DNA from: UBA6264 sp964531505
GTDB taxonomy: Bacteria > Patescibacteriota > Patescibacteriia > UBA2591 > UBA6264
Assembly (NCBI GenBank): GCA_964531505.1
Contig: CAZHDT010000029.1
Location: 1-5,767, forward strand
DNA length: 5,767 nt
Reading direction: 5' to 3'
Positions 1 through 5,657 of this stretch are shown piece after piece (the first letter of the stretch is position 1; the number at the start of each line of letters is the position of its first letter). The notes beneath the pieces were generated by a model. It was not told the DNA's origin. It made no database searches and saw only the letters and a list, made by a program, of their open reading frames with translations. Position numbers and translations under genes: made by a program.

Positions 1-74
1 GTCATAACGGAGCCGCCTCGAAAGCGGTTAGCCCTGTAAAGGGCACGAGGGTTCGAATCCCTCCCTCTCCGCCA
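1..74 (+). tRNA. tRNA-Ser(CGA), 5' end cut by the window edge
   Basis: This is the 3' portion of a class II tRNA that decodes UCG. The anticodon stem is 12-16 paired with 24-28. Its seven-base loop, CTCGAAA (17-23), places anticodon CGA at 19-21. A long variable arm forms GCCC (31-34) with GGGC (41-44), as expected for serine. The T arm is GAGGG (47-51), loop TTCGAAT (52-58) and CCCTC (59-63). The 3' acceptor strand CCTCTCC (64-70) is followed by discriminator G71 and an encoded CCA (72-74). The 5' acceptor strand and most of the D arm, roughly 17 bases, lie before the window. Isotype is well supported because anticodon, variable arm and discriminator G all agree with serine. Confidence 0.95.
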
Positions 75-84
75 ATTAAACCAC

Positions 85-106
85 GCCAACGTTTCACTTA
101 GTTGGC
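85..106 (+). other. Small inverted repeat downstream of tRNA-Ser
   Basis: GCCAAC (85-90) and GTTGGC (101-106) form a perfect six-base-pair stem with a ten-base loop, eleven bases after the tRNA CCA end. It could act as a weak terminator or processing signal for the tRNA transcript. It is followed by alternating T and A rather than a run of T, so it is not a convincing intrinsic terminator. Confidence 0.35.
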
Positions 107-121
107 TATATATCATACTTA

Positions 122-127
122 TATACT
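122..127 (+). promoter_or_regulatory. Possible -10 element before the 90-aa ORF
   Basis: TATACT at 122-127 is close to the bacterial -10 consensus. It lies about 17 bases before the ATG at 145, which would give a very short leader. No good -35 element is visible at the right distance; TTAGTT at 98-103 is weak. In DNA this rich in A and T such matches arise often by chance, so the call is tentative. Confidence 0.2.
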
Positions 128-144
128 TAAAAGTCTAAAACAAA

Positions 145-417
145 ATGAATTCAAAAGAAACAATTATTTCTAAATGCCGAATTCTATTAGATGCATATCA
201 CTCAGGTAAATTAGGTTATACGAAGATGCCAGAAGATTTTAGCCCTAAATTTACTAAAAATGATAAAGAATTGCGTTTAGTTTACTTCACTTTACCAATG
301 AGTTTAAACTATCAGCGAGACAGTTATAAATTATGGGAAGCTGTTTTAAAAACATTTTTTGATGCAGGAATAATTTTCAATTTAAATTATAGATTAATAA
401 TCTTTACAAGATTTTAA
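145..417 (+). CDS. Hypothetical protein, probably a C-terminally truncated remnant
   Basis: A 90-residue ORF with no function I can assign. The ATG at 145 is preceded by an in-frame TAA at 136-138, so no earlier start exists, and there is no Shine-Dalgarno-like sequence. Residues 1-72 look like a normal soluble, charged protein, with stretches such as KCRILLDAYHSGKLG and YFTLPMSLNYQRDSYKLWEA. From memory these resemble the N-terminus of longer uncharacterised proteins in Parcubacteria-like genomes. From about residue 73 the composition changes to a tail rich in I, L, F and N (AGIIFNLNYRLIIFTRF) that looks like translated AT-rich non-coding DNA. I infer that the C-terminal part was lost by deletion or frameshift. 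The next gene starts 31 bases later, and I found no continuation in the other two frames of that space. It could also be a genuine short protein. Confidence 0.6.
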   Translation: MNSKETIISKCRILLDAYHSGKLGYTKMPEDFSPKFTKNDKELRLVYFTLPMSLNYQRDSYKLWEAVLKTFFDAGIIFNLNYRLIIFTRF

Positions 418-448
418 TAGTTATCAGTTTTTATTAAGATAATTTTAT

Positions 449-1099
449 ATGCAGGTCAAAAAACTCTTAAAAGATTTTGATAAACTACAAAATATTTACG
501 GCGATAAAAATTTAGATGCAATTTATGGTGCTGGGCAAATTAAAAATCCAAAATTGTGCTTAGTTTTTATGAATCCAACAGCTAGGAACATTGCATCAGA
601 TAAAAAATGGATAGGGTTAAAAGCACAATGGATTGGCACAAAAAGTGTGTGGAAAATGTTTTATCAGCTTGGGTTTTTTAATAAGAATTTTTTTAATGAT
701 ATTGATAAAAAAAAACCAAAGGATTGGGACTACGATTTTGCAAAAAGGGTTTACAAAAAGGTTAGTGGTAGTTCCATTTATATAACTAATTTATCAAAGG
801 CGACCCAAATTGATTCAAGACCGCTCAAAAACGATATTTTCAAAAAATATTTAAATTTATTTATAGAAGAAGTAAGTATTATTAAGCCAAGGGTTATCAT
901 AACTTTTGGCAATCAAGTAAGTTCTATTTTATTGAACAAAAATATTAAAGTTTCGGAATATAGAAAGAAATTCGAAATTTTAAATATTAACGAAAATGTT
1001 ATTAAAGTTTTTCCTGTTTATTATCCAATTGGACAGGGCATGAGAAATATTGAAAAAGCAAAAGAAGATATCACTTGGATAATTAAGAATCAAATTTAA
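449..1099 (+). CDS. Uracil-DNA glycosylase superfamily protein
   Basis: A 216-residue cytoplasmic protein with the pattern of the uracil-DNA glycosylase fold. Family members flip out uracil or related damaged bases and cut the glycosidic bond, starting base-excision repair. Visible blocks are LVFMNPTARN at 38-47, in the position of the motif A loop (compare GMNPG in SMUG/MUG-type enzymes); IYITNLSKATQ at 110-120; KPRVIITFGNQ at 146-156, the usual strand and helix before the last motif; and VFPVYYPIGQGMRN at 187-200, where the HPS-type motif B would sit. The histidine of that motif is absent, with tyrosines at 191-192. There is only one cysteine (37), so the 4Fe-4S cluster of family 4 and 5 enzymes is not present. 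The start at 449 follows an in-frame TAA at 440-442. Fold membership is fairly well supported; uracil as substrate is inference. It ends three bases before the next ORF start, suggesting co-transcription. Confidence 0.7.
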   Translation: MQVKKLLKDFDKLQNIYGDKNLDAIYGAGQIKNPKLCLVFMNPTARNIASDKKWIGLKAQWIGTKSVWKMFYQLGFFNKNFFNDIDKKKPKDWDYDFAKRVYKKVSGSSIYITNLSKATQIDSRPLKNDIFKKYLNLFIEEVSIIKPRVIITFGNQVSSILLNKNIKVSEYRKKFEILNINENVIKVFPVYYPIGQGMRNIEKAKEDITWIIKNQI

Positions 1100-1102
1100 A
1101 AA

Positions 1103-1128
1103 ATGAAATTATTGCTTACATCTACGGG
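1103..1128 (+). CDS. N-terminal fragment of a probable peptidase E (S51 dipeptidase), cut by the assembly gap
   Basis: ATG at 1103 opens a frame reading MKLLLTSTG before the sequence runs into N bases. This is a very typical N-terminus of peptidase E (family S51, alpha-aspartyl dipeptidase) and its relatives, where the short first beta strand ends in LLTSxG. The enzyme class contains cytoplasmic serine peptidases that cleave Asp-X dipeptides, and related cyanophycinases. Only nine residues are visible, and the catalytic serine and histidine would lie in the missing part. The start sits three bases after the stop of the glycosylase gene, which supports a real co-transcribed gene. The length of the missing part is unknown. 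Confidence 0.45.
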
Positions 1129-1228
1129 NNNNNNNNNNNNNNNNNNNNNNNNNNNNNNNNNNNNNNNNNNNNNNNNNNNNNNNNNNNNNNNNNNNNNNNN
1201 NNNNNNNNNNNNNNNNNNNNNNNNNNNN
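1129..1228. other. Assembly gap (100 N)
   Basis: Exactly 100 N, the conventional placeholder for a scaffold gap of unknown size. A full peptidase E gene would need about 600 bases or more, so the real gap is probably larger than 100 if the upstream fragment is that gene. Linkage of the two sides rests on scaffolding, not on continuous sequence. Confidence 0.98.
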
Positions 1229-1244
1229 AATTTTGTTATAATAA

Positions 1245-3365
1245 ATGTACGTAAAAAATTTAAAAAAAATTACAATTAATAATATTAAAGAGGCTGGTGG
1301 CAAGGGCGCTTCTCTTGGTGAAATGATGCGAGTTAAAATACTCGTTCCTCATGGGTTTATTATTCTTACAAGCGCTTTTGAGAGGTTTTTAGAGGAAAAA
1401 GATTTGAATGTCGAAATTAATGCTATTTTTAATTCAGTTGACTGTAAGAAAATACATTCAGTTGAGGGTGCGGCAGAAAAAATTAAAGCCTTGATTTTCC
1501 ATGCGGAAATACCGAATATAATTGCTCATGAAATAGAAAGGTCTTTTCAAACACTTAAATCAAAATTTGTCGCTGTTCGTTCAAGTGCGACCGCCGAGGA
1601 TTCAGTAAATGCGGCCTGGGCTGGTCAACTTGATACTTATCTTAATACGACCAAAAAAGATCTTTTGAAAAATGTTAAAAAATGCTGGGCGTCGCTTTTT
1701 ACTCCGCGAGCCATTTTTTATTGTTTTGACAAAAAGATGCAGAAGCAAAAAATTTCAGTAGCAGTGGTAGTTCAAAAAATGATACAAAGTGAAGTTTCTG
1801 GCATTGCCTTTTCTGTCCACCCGGCAACACAAGACAAAAATCAAATGGTTATTGAAGCTGGATTTGGTTTAGGTGAAGCAATTGTTTCCGGTCAAATCAC
1901 GCCAGATAGTTATGTTGTAGAAAAAAACACCAGGAAAATTTTAGATAAAAATATAAGCAAACAGAGAAAGCTTATTGCCCGTTCTAGAGCAGGTAATAAT
2001 GAATGGCAAATTATACTAAGGAAAAAGCAGGAACAACAGAAATTATCCAATAAGGAAATTTTAAATCTGGCGAAATTGATTATGAAAATTGAAAGCCATT
2101 ATGGATTTCCCGTTGATGTTGAGTGGGCAAAAGAACAAAGTAGATTTTATATTGTCCAGAGCCGACCGATTACTACCCTACCCAATATAAATATAATTGA
2201 AAATAATCAAAGTATTTTTAATTATATAAAAAGCCAAGCGTGGTTTTTTGGAATAAGAGCAGATGAGTCGTTATTATTTTATTCTGCGAGACGAAATAGT
2301 TGTGTTGAATATATTAAGAAAGAATATGGGATTGAATTTGCAGAAACAATGCTCATTCCAATTAGAGAGAATTATCCAATTAGAGTTTTTAATCTTCAGC
2401 AAGCAAAAGAATTTCATGCTATTTCTAAAAAGAAAATTTTAAAAAATCCGCAAATTTTAATATCTTATGTTAAAAAAAATAATCTTTTATATAGAGAGAT
2501 AGAAACTTACAGTAAAAAACTAATTGTAACAGCAAAAAGAAGCGATTATCTTAGAAGCATTTGGCTTTTTAATAAAATCCTTAGTCTTTATGAAATAGCA
2601 AATGCCCAATTTATTATTATTTTTTCTTTAGGTCTTAAATTGGTTGAGAACAAAAATAAGTTAAAAAATATTAAAGGCATAATAAGAGAACATGATATAT
2701 GGAGAAATGGTGTGGCGTTTAAGGAAGAAGCTATGGGGAAAAGTTTAATTTGTTTTTTTAAATTTTTAACAAAAAGAAAAAAACTAAGATTTGATCCATT
2801 ATTTTTGATGAAATTTTTAACTCTGAACGAGGTTGAAGCGTGGCTAAATAAAAAATTAACAGACGTCGAAATAAAAAGGGTTATTAAATTAAGAAAAGAA
2901 TGCGGATTTATTTATTTGAATTTAAGAAACAAGAAGCAAGAAATTATTACTGAACCTACAGAAATTATGAAAATTCAAAAATATTTCTTAAAATTAGATA
3001 AAGAATCTAAAAAAACAAAAAGCGATGATGAAATAACGGGACAAGTTGCTTATGGTCTAAATAAGATATTAAAGGGGGTGGTTATTGTTATTAAAGATAG
3101 ACTAGAATTAAAAAACAAAAATCATTTAATAGCCGGCAAAATTTTAGTTGCTATCCAGACTACTCCTCATTACATTCCGTATATAAAGGGGGTTAAAGCG
3201 ATTATTACTGACGAAGGGGGATTAACTTGTCACGCGGCAATTGTCGCGCGAGAATTTAAAAAACCCTGTATTGTTGGCACAAAAATTGCTACTCAGATTT
3301 TTAAAACAGGAGATTTTGTTGAAATTAACACCAACAAGGGAATTATTAGAAAGATAAAAATGTAA
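1245..3365 (+). CDS. PEP synthase-related ATP-grasp/phosphohistidine phosphotransferase, RPH-like domain order
   Basis: A 706-residue cytoplasmic protein. Residues about 15-312 form the PPDK_N ATP-binding domain shared by PEP synthase, pyruvate phosphate dikinase and rifampicin phosphotransferase. Its signatures are GGKGASLGEM (18-27), VRSSATAEDS (111-120) with WAGQ (125-128), SGIAFSVHP (185-193), EAGFGLGEAIVSGQITPDSY (204-223), DVEWA (291-295) and QSRPITT (305-311). Residues about 320-595 are a Lys- and Ile-rich, apparently helical region I do not recognise. Residues about 598-706 are the swivelling phosphohistidine domain with GGLTCHAAIVARE (658-670); His663 would carry the phosphate. In PEP synthase this domain is central and followed by a pyruvate-binding barrel, which is absent here although the reading frame ends cleanly. 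The known chemistry is transfer of the ATP beta-phosphate via His; the acceptor here is unknown. The start is firm: an in-frame TAA (1242-1244) directly precedes ATG 1245. Confidence 0.85.
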   Translation: MYVKNLKKITINNIKEAGGKGASLGEMMRVKILVPHGFIILTSAFERFLEEKDLNVEINAIFNSVDCKKIHSVEGAAEKIKALIFHAEIPNIIAHEIERSFQTLKSKFVAVRSSATAEDSVNAAWAGQLDTYLNTTKKDLLKNVKKCWASLFTPRAIFYCFDKKMQKQKISVAVVVQKMIQSEVSGIAFSVHPATQDKNQMVIEAGFGLGEAIVSGQITPDSYVVEKNTRKILDKNISKQRKLIARSRAGNNEWQIILRKKQEQQKLSNKEILNLAKLIMKIESHYGFPVDVEWAKEQSRFYIVQSRPITTLPNINIIENNQSIFNYIKSQAWFFGIRADESLLFYSARRNSCVEYIKKEYGIEFAETMLIPIRENYPIRVFNLQQAKEFHAISKKKILKNPQILISYVKKNNLLYREIETYSKKLIVTAKRSDYLRSIWLFNKILSLYEIANAQFIIIFSLGLKLVENKNKLKNIKGIIREHDIWRNGVAFKEEAMGKSLICFFKFLTKRKKLRFDPLFLMKFLTLNEVEAWLNKKLTDVEIKRVIKLRKECGFIYLNLRNKKQEIITEPTEIMKIQKYFLKLDKESKKTKSDDEITGQVAYGLNKILKGVVIVIKDRLELKNKNHLIAGKILVAIQTTPHYIPYIKGVKAIITDEGGLTCHAAIVAREFKKPCIVGTKIATQIFKTGDFVEINTNKGIIRKIKM

Positions 3366-3418
3366 AATATAAGATTTTATAATGTCGTTTTTTTATCTGA
3401 AATAAGCAGTAAAAGGGG

Positions 3419-3446
3419 TTGTTTTTATTTTCCAGCTGAGTAAAAT
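3419..3446 (+). promoter_or_regulatory. Possible sigma70-type promoter for the amino-acid transporter locus
   Basis: TTGTTT (3419-3424) and TAAAAT (3441-3446) are separated by 16 bases and match the bacterial -35/-10 pattern moderately (three of six and five of six consensus positions). Transcription would begin near 3453, giving a leader of roughly 33 bases before the binding-protein ATG at 3486. The 120-base gap after the phosphotransferase gene fits a new transcription unit. The call is tentative because the DNA is very AT-rich. Confidence 0.3.
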
Positions 3447-3485
3447 ATTAAGGATAAGATAATAATTAAGTTAATTTTTAAAATT

Positions 3486-4607
3486 ATGAACAAATTAGTA
3501 AAAATCATTATTAGTGTAATTATCATTTTGATTATTATTTGGGGGATTTGGTATGGCGTAGTAAAACCAAAAGAACAAGAAGTGATTAAAATTGGAGTAA
3601 CGTTTCCTTTAACCGGCGATTTAATGAATTTAGGATTGGATGCTAAAAATGCGGTAGACTTGGCCATTAAGGAAATTAATGAAATCGGTGGCATTGGAGG
3701 AAAAGAGTTAAAAATAATTTATGAAGATGATCAGTGTGACCCCAAATTATCAGCAACTACCGTCAATAAGTTAATTAATGTTGACGGAGTAAAGATAATT
3801 GTCGGTCCTTTTTGTAGTGGCGCTTCTTTTTCTGCCGCCCCCATTGCTCAAGATAAAAATGTATTATTATTAAGTGGCTCAGCTACGAATCCGAAATTGT
3901 CCGATTACCGTCTCTTTTTTAGGACAATACCCTCAGATGCTTATCAAGGAAGATTTGGCGCGGAATATGTTTACAACAATTTGGGTAAAAAAAGAGTAGC
4001 AATATCTTATATACAAAATGATTATGGTATAGGATTAAAAGAAGAATTTAATAAGAGATTTACTGAATTGGGGGGTAATATTGTGATCGAGGTGGAACAT
4101 CAAGAGAAAGCAATTGACTTAAGAACCCAGATAACAAAAATCAATAATGCGAAGGCAGACGCGATCTATTTAATAGCTCAAACCACAGATGCCGGTAATT
4201 TTTTAAAACAAGCAAAAGAGCTAGGACTCAATTTACCAATACTTTCTACAGAGGTAATAGAAAATCAAGACGTAATAGAAATTGCAAAACAAGCAGCTGA
4301 TGGAGTGATGTTTACTCGGGCAAAAGAAATAGAGAGTAAAGAATTTCAAAATAAATATAATTTTGCTTATGGTAGGGATCCGGGAGCCTATGATGCTTTT
4401 TATTATGACGGGATAAGAATATTATCAGATTCTCTAAAAGAATGTGGTGAAAATGTAAATTGCATAAGAGATTATTTGGTGAATTTGGAAAATTATACAG
4501 GAATAAGCGGCAAGATCGATTTTGATGAAAACGGAGATTTGGTTGGTAAAGATTTTATTATTAAAATAATCAAAGATGGACAATTTGTGCCGTATGAAGC
4601 AGAATAA
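3486..4607 (+). CDS. Branched-chain amino-acid-type ABC transporter substrate-binding protein (LivJ/LivK family), membrane-anchored
   Basis: A 373-residue type I periplasmic-binding-fold protein (Peripla_BP_6) that would capture Leu/Ile/Val or a related ligand outside the membrane and hand it to the LivH/LivM permease. Residues 7-26 form one hydrophobic segment after KLVK. No lipobox cysteine follows, so it is probably an uncleaved membrane anchor. The mature domain starts near VIKIGVTFPLTGDL (33-46). DDQCDP (81-86) and GPFCSGAS (107-114) carry Cys84 and Cys110, which match the conserved disulfide pair of E. coli LivJ in context and spacing. GSATNPKLSD (131-140) matches the LivJ ligand-loop region. 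NDYGIG (178-183) and YDAFYYDGIRIL (302-313) are further family signatures. A second pair, Cys320 and Cys326, is close to the C-terminus. ATG 3486 is the only ATG after the in-frame TAA at 3441-3443, and no Shine-Dalgarno box is seen. Ligand specificity cannot be read from the sequence. Confidence 0.9.
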   Translation: MNKLVKIIISVIIILIIIWGIWYGVVKPKEQEVIKIGVTFPLTGDLMNLGLDAKNAVDLAIKEINEIGGIGGKELKIIYEDDQCDPKLSATTVNKLINVDGVKIIVGPFCSGASFSAAPIAQDKNVLLLSGSATNPKLSDYRLFFRTIPSDAYQGRFGAEYVYNNLGKKRVAISYIQNDYGIGLKEEFNKRFTELGGNIVIEVEHQEKAIDLRTQITKINNAKADAIYLIAQTTDAGNFLKQAKELGLNLPILSTEVIENQDVIEIAKQAADGVMFTRAKEIESKEFQNKYNFAYGRDPGAYDAFYYDGIRILSDSLKECGENVNCIRDYLVNLENYTGISGKIDFDENGDLVGKDFIIKIIKDGQFVPYEAE

Positions 4608-4634
4608 GTGTTTTAATTAAAATTAGAAAAACAC
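4608..4634 (+). other. Inverted repeat directly after the binding-protein stop codon
   Basis: GTGTTTT (4608-4614) pairs perfectly with AAAACAC (4628-4634) around a 13-base loop, starting at the base after the TAA of the binding-protein gene. No T run follows; instead comes a GGGGG run (4640-4644). It may be an mRNA-stabilising or attenuating stem that sets binding-protein transcripts above permease transcripts, as is common in ABC importer operons. That role is inference. Confidence 0.4.
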
Positions 4635-4656
4635 ATCAAGGGGGAAATTATTTTAT

Positions 4657-4673
4657 ATCTCTTTAACTGAGAT
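4657..4673 (+). other. Short hairpin just upstream of livH
   Basis: ATCTC (4657-4661) pairs with GAGAT (4669-4673) around a seven-base loop, ending 14 bases before the livH ATG. The stem is short and could occur by chance. If real it lies within the translation-initiation region of livH. Confidence 0.2.
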
Positions 4674-4687
4674 TAGAAAATTGATAA

Positions 4688-5218
4688 ATGACTAATGCCT
4701 TTTTACAATTATTATTTAACGGAATAATCGCCGGTGCTATTTATTCTTTGGTGGCAAGCGGTTTTTCTTTAATATATTCAACTTGTAAGTTTGTCCATTT
4801 TGCCCATGGCGCGACAATTGCTTTTAGCGCCTATTTTTTATATTTTCTTTTTTCCGCATTGGGTTTGAATTTTTGGTTATCAATGGTTTTGGCTATTATT
4901 TTCGGCTCTTTTTTAGGTTGGTTAGTAAACAAAATTATTTATAAAAAACTTCGTAAAAGAAAAGCCAGCAATGTTATTTTATTGATGATTAGTTTTACGC
5001 TTCTGATTTTTTTTGAGTCTTTGATTTTAATGCTTTTTGGCGCGGATGTAAAAACAATCGGCTATATTAAAATAGCAAAGGGGTTGGAGTTTTTTGGCGC
5101 GATTATTACTCCTTTACAAATTGTCATTGTGATAACTTCCATTATTCTGCTTATTTTCTTTATACTTCTTTATGAAAAAAACCAGGATTGGCAAGGCAAT
5201 GCGGGCTGTTGCGGATAA
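4688..5218 (+). CDS. livH: LivH-type branched-chain amino-acid permease, N-terminal part before a frameshift
   Basis: This is the first 164 authentic residues of a LivH-family (BPD_transp_2) inner-membrane permease, which with LivM forms the channel of the importer. Several hydrophobic segments are visible, at roughly 8-31, 38-58, 62-82, 95-118 and 140-162. The family motif FVHFAHG (35-41) corresponds to the conserved NFAHG region of LivH. From residue 165 the frame is lost: it reads NQDWQGNAGCCG and stops at 5216-5218, while the expected continuation TRIGKAMRAVA is in another frame. Skipping one base in the A run at 5175-5181 joins both parts into one 291-residue protein, the normal LivH length. 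The ATG at 4688 has an in-frame TAA immediately before it (4685-4687), so the start is certain. The gene follows the binding protein by 80 bases. Confidence 0.85.
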   Translation: MTNAFLQLLFNGIIAGAIYSLVASGFSLIYSTCKFVHFAHGATIAFSAYFLYFLFSALGLNFWLSMVLAIIFGSFLGWLVNKIIYKKLRKRKASNVILLMISFTLLIFFESLILMLFGADVKTIGYIKIAKGLEFFGAIITPLQIVIVITSIILLIFFILLYEKNQDWQGNAGCCG

Positions 5219-5564
5219 TAAGGATATGGCGGAAGTAATCGGCATTTCTTCAGAGAAAATTTATTCCGCTGTTTTTATGGTCGGCTCAGCTGTGGCTGGA
5301 ATCGTGGCGATTTTAGTTGGATTAGAACAAAATCTAGAGCCGACTATGGGCACTAATTTAATGATTAAGGGTTTTACCGCCGCCATTATTGGCGGTATTG
5401 GTTCAGTACCGGGCGCTATTTTAGGTTCATATCTTTTAGGATTTGCCGAAAATTTTGGGATCTGGTTTTTACCATCAGGATATAAAGACGCAATCGCTTT
5501 TATAATTTTATTCATTTTTCTTTTATTCAGACATCAGGGAATATTGGGAATTAAAAAAAAATAA
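5172..5564 (+). CDS. livH: LivH-type permease, C-terminal part after the frameshift
   Basis: The second part of the same permease. The ATG at 5172 is probably not a real start: the frame simply opens there, and authentic LivH sequence begins with TRIGKAMRAVADN, the cytoplasmic loop that contacts the ATPase subunits. Later landmarks are VGLEQNLEPTMG, the strongly conserved GFTAAIIGGIGSVPGA (positions about 67-82 of this part) and the C-terminal LLFRHQGILG, where most LivH proteins have RPxG. It contains about three hydrophobic segments. If translated alone it would lack the N-terminal half and could not form a normal permease subunit. One gene with a one-base insertion, a sequencing error, or recoding at the A run are the alternatives. 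The next gene, a second binding protein, starts 93 bases downstream. Confidence 0.85.
   Translation: MKKTRIGKAMRAVADNKDMAEVIGISSEKIYSAVFMVGSAVAGIVAILVGLEQNLEPTMGTNLMIKGFTAAIIGGIGSVPGAILGSYLLGFAENFGIWFLPSGYKDAIAFIILFIFLLFRHQGILGIKKK
5175..5181 (+). other. Seven-A run at the livH frameshift
   Basis: The reading frame changes here. Upstream it reads CTT TAT GAA AAA (L Y E K); downstream family-like sequence is ACC AGG ATT GGC (T R I G). Six A would join them as LYEKTRIGK; nine A would also restore the frame with an extra lysine. A homopolymer length error, a natural phase-variable indel or transcriptional slippage would all look like this. Confidence 0.85.
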
Positions 5565-5657
5565 TTTCCTCTCCATTAAAATTTTTTTAACTTAAAAATA
5601 AAATAAACAAAAGTCGTATTTTATAAACAAACTTAAATAATAAATTAATAATAAACT
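5565..5657 (+). other. AT-rich spacer between livH and the second binding-protein gene
   Basis: A 93-base stretch made almost only of A and T, with no ORF and no GC-containing hairpin. I see no convincing terminator, promoter or ribosome-binding site in it. It may simply be an untranslated joint within one operon. Confidence 0.5.

Noticed and set aside
85..106. CRISPR-like or attachment-site repeat next to tRNA-Ser
   Set aside because: It is a single inverted repeat with no further copies, no spacer pattern and no second copy of the tRNA end in the window.
1237..1242. Perfect TATAAT just before the phosphotransferase ATG
   Set aside because: It ends only two bases before the start codon, so transcription from it would begin inside the coding sequence. 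The upstream half of any promoter is hidden in the N gap. Probably chance in AT-rich DNA.
1109..1303. Minus-strand ORF running through the N gap
   Set aside because: Half of it is undetermined sequence, and the rest is antisense to the start of the phosphotransferase and the peptidase E-like fragment. No protein-like pattern.
1245..3365. True PEP synthase (ppsA) or pyruvate phosphate dikinase
   Set aside because: The phosphohistidine domain is at the C-terminus and the pyruvate/PEP-binding barrel is missing, so the gluconeogenic reaction is not supported.
3366..3400. Possible terminator after the phosphotransferase gene, ending in a T run (3388-3394)
   Set aside because: Only A/T pairs could form a stem before the T run, with no stable GC-containing hairpin, so I cannot support an intrinsic terminator.
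3425..3694. Minus-strand 89-aa ORF opposite the binding-protein start
   Set aside because: It is antisense to a well-supported binding-protein gene, and its low-complexity composition mirrors the signal-anchor region.
5261..5515. Minus-strand 84-aa ORF opposite livH
   Set aside because: It is antisense to the conserved C-terminal half of LivH, so it is a shadow.
5572..5592. Palindrome-like TTAAAA/TTTTAA stretch after livH as a terminator
   Set aside because: It is built only of A and T and is short; such stretches are common in this window.
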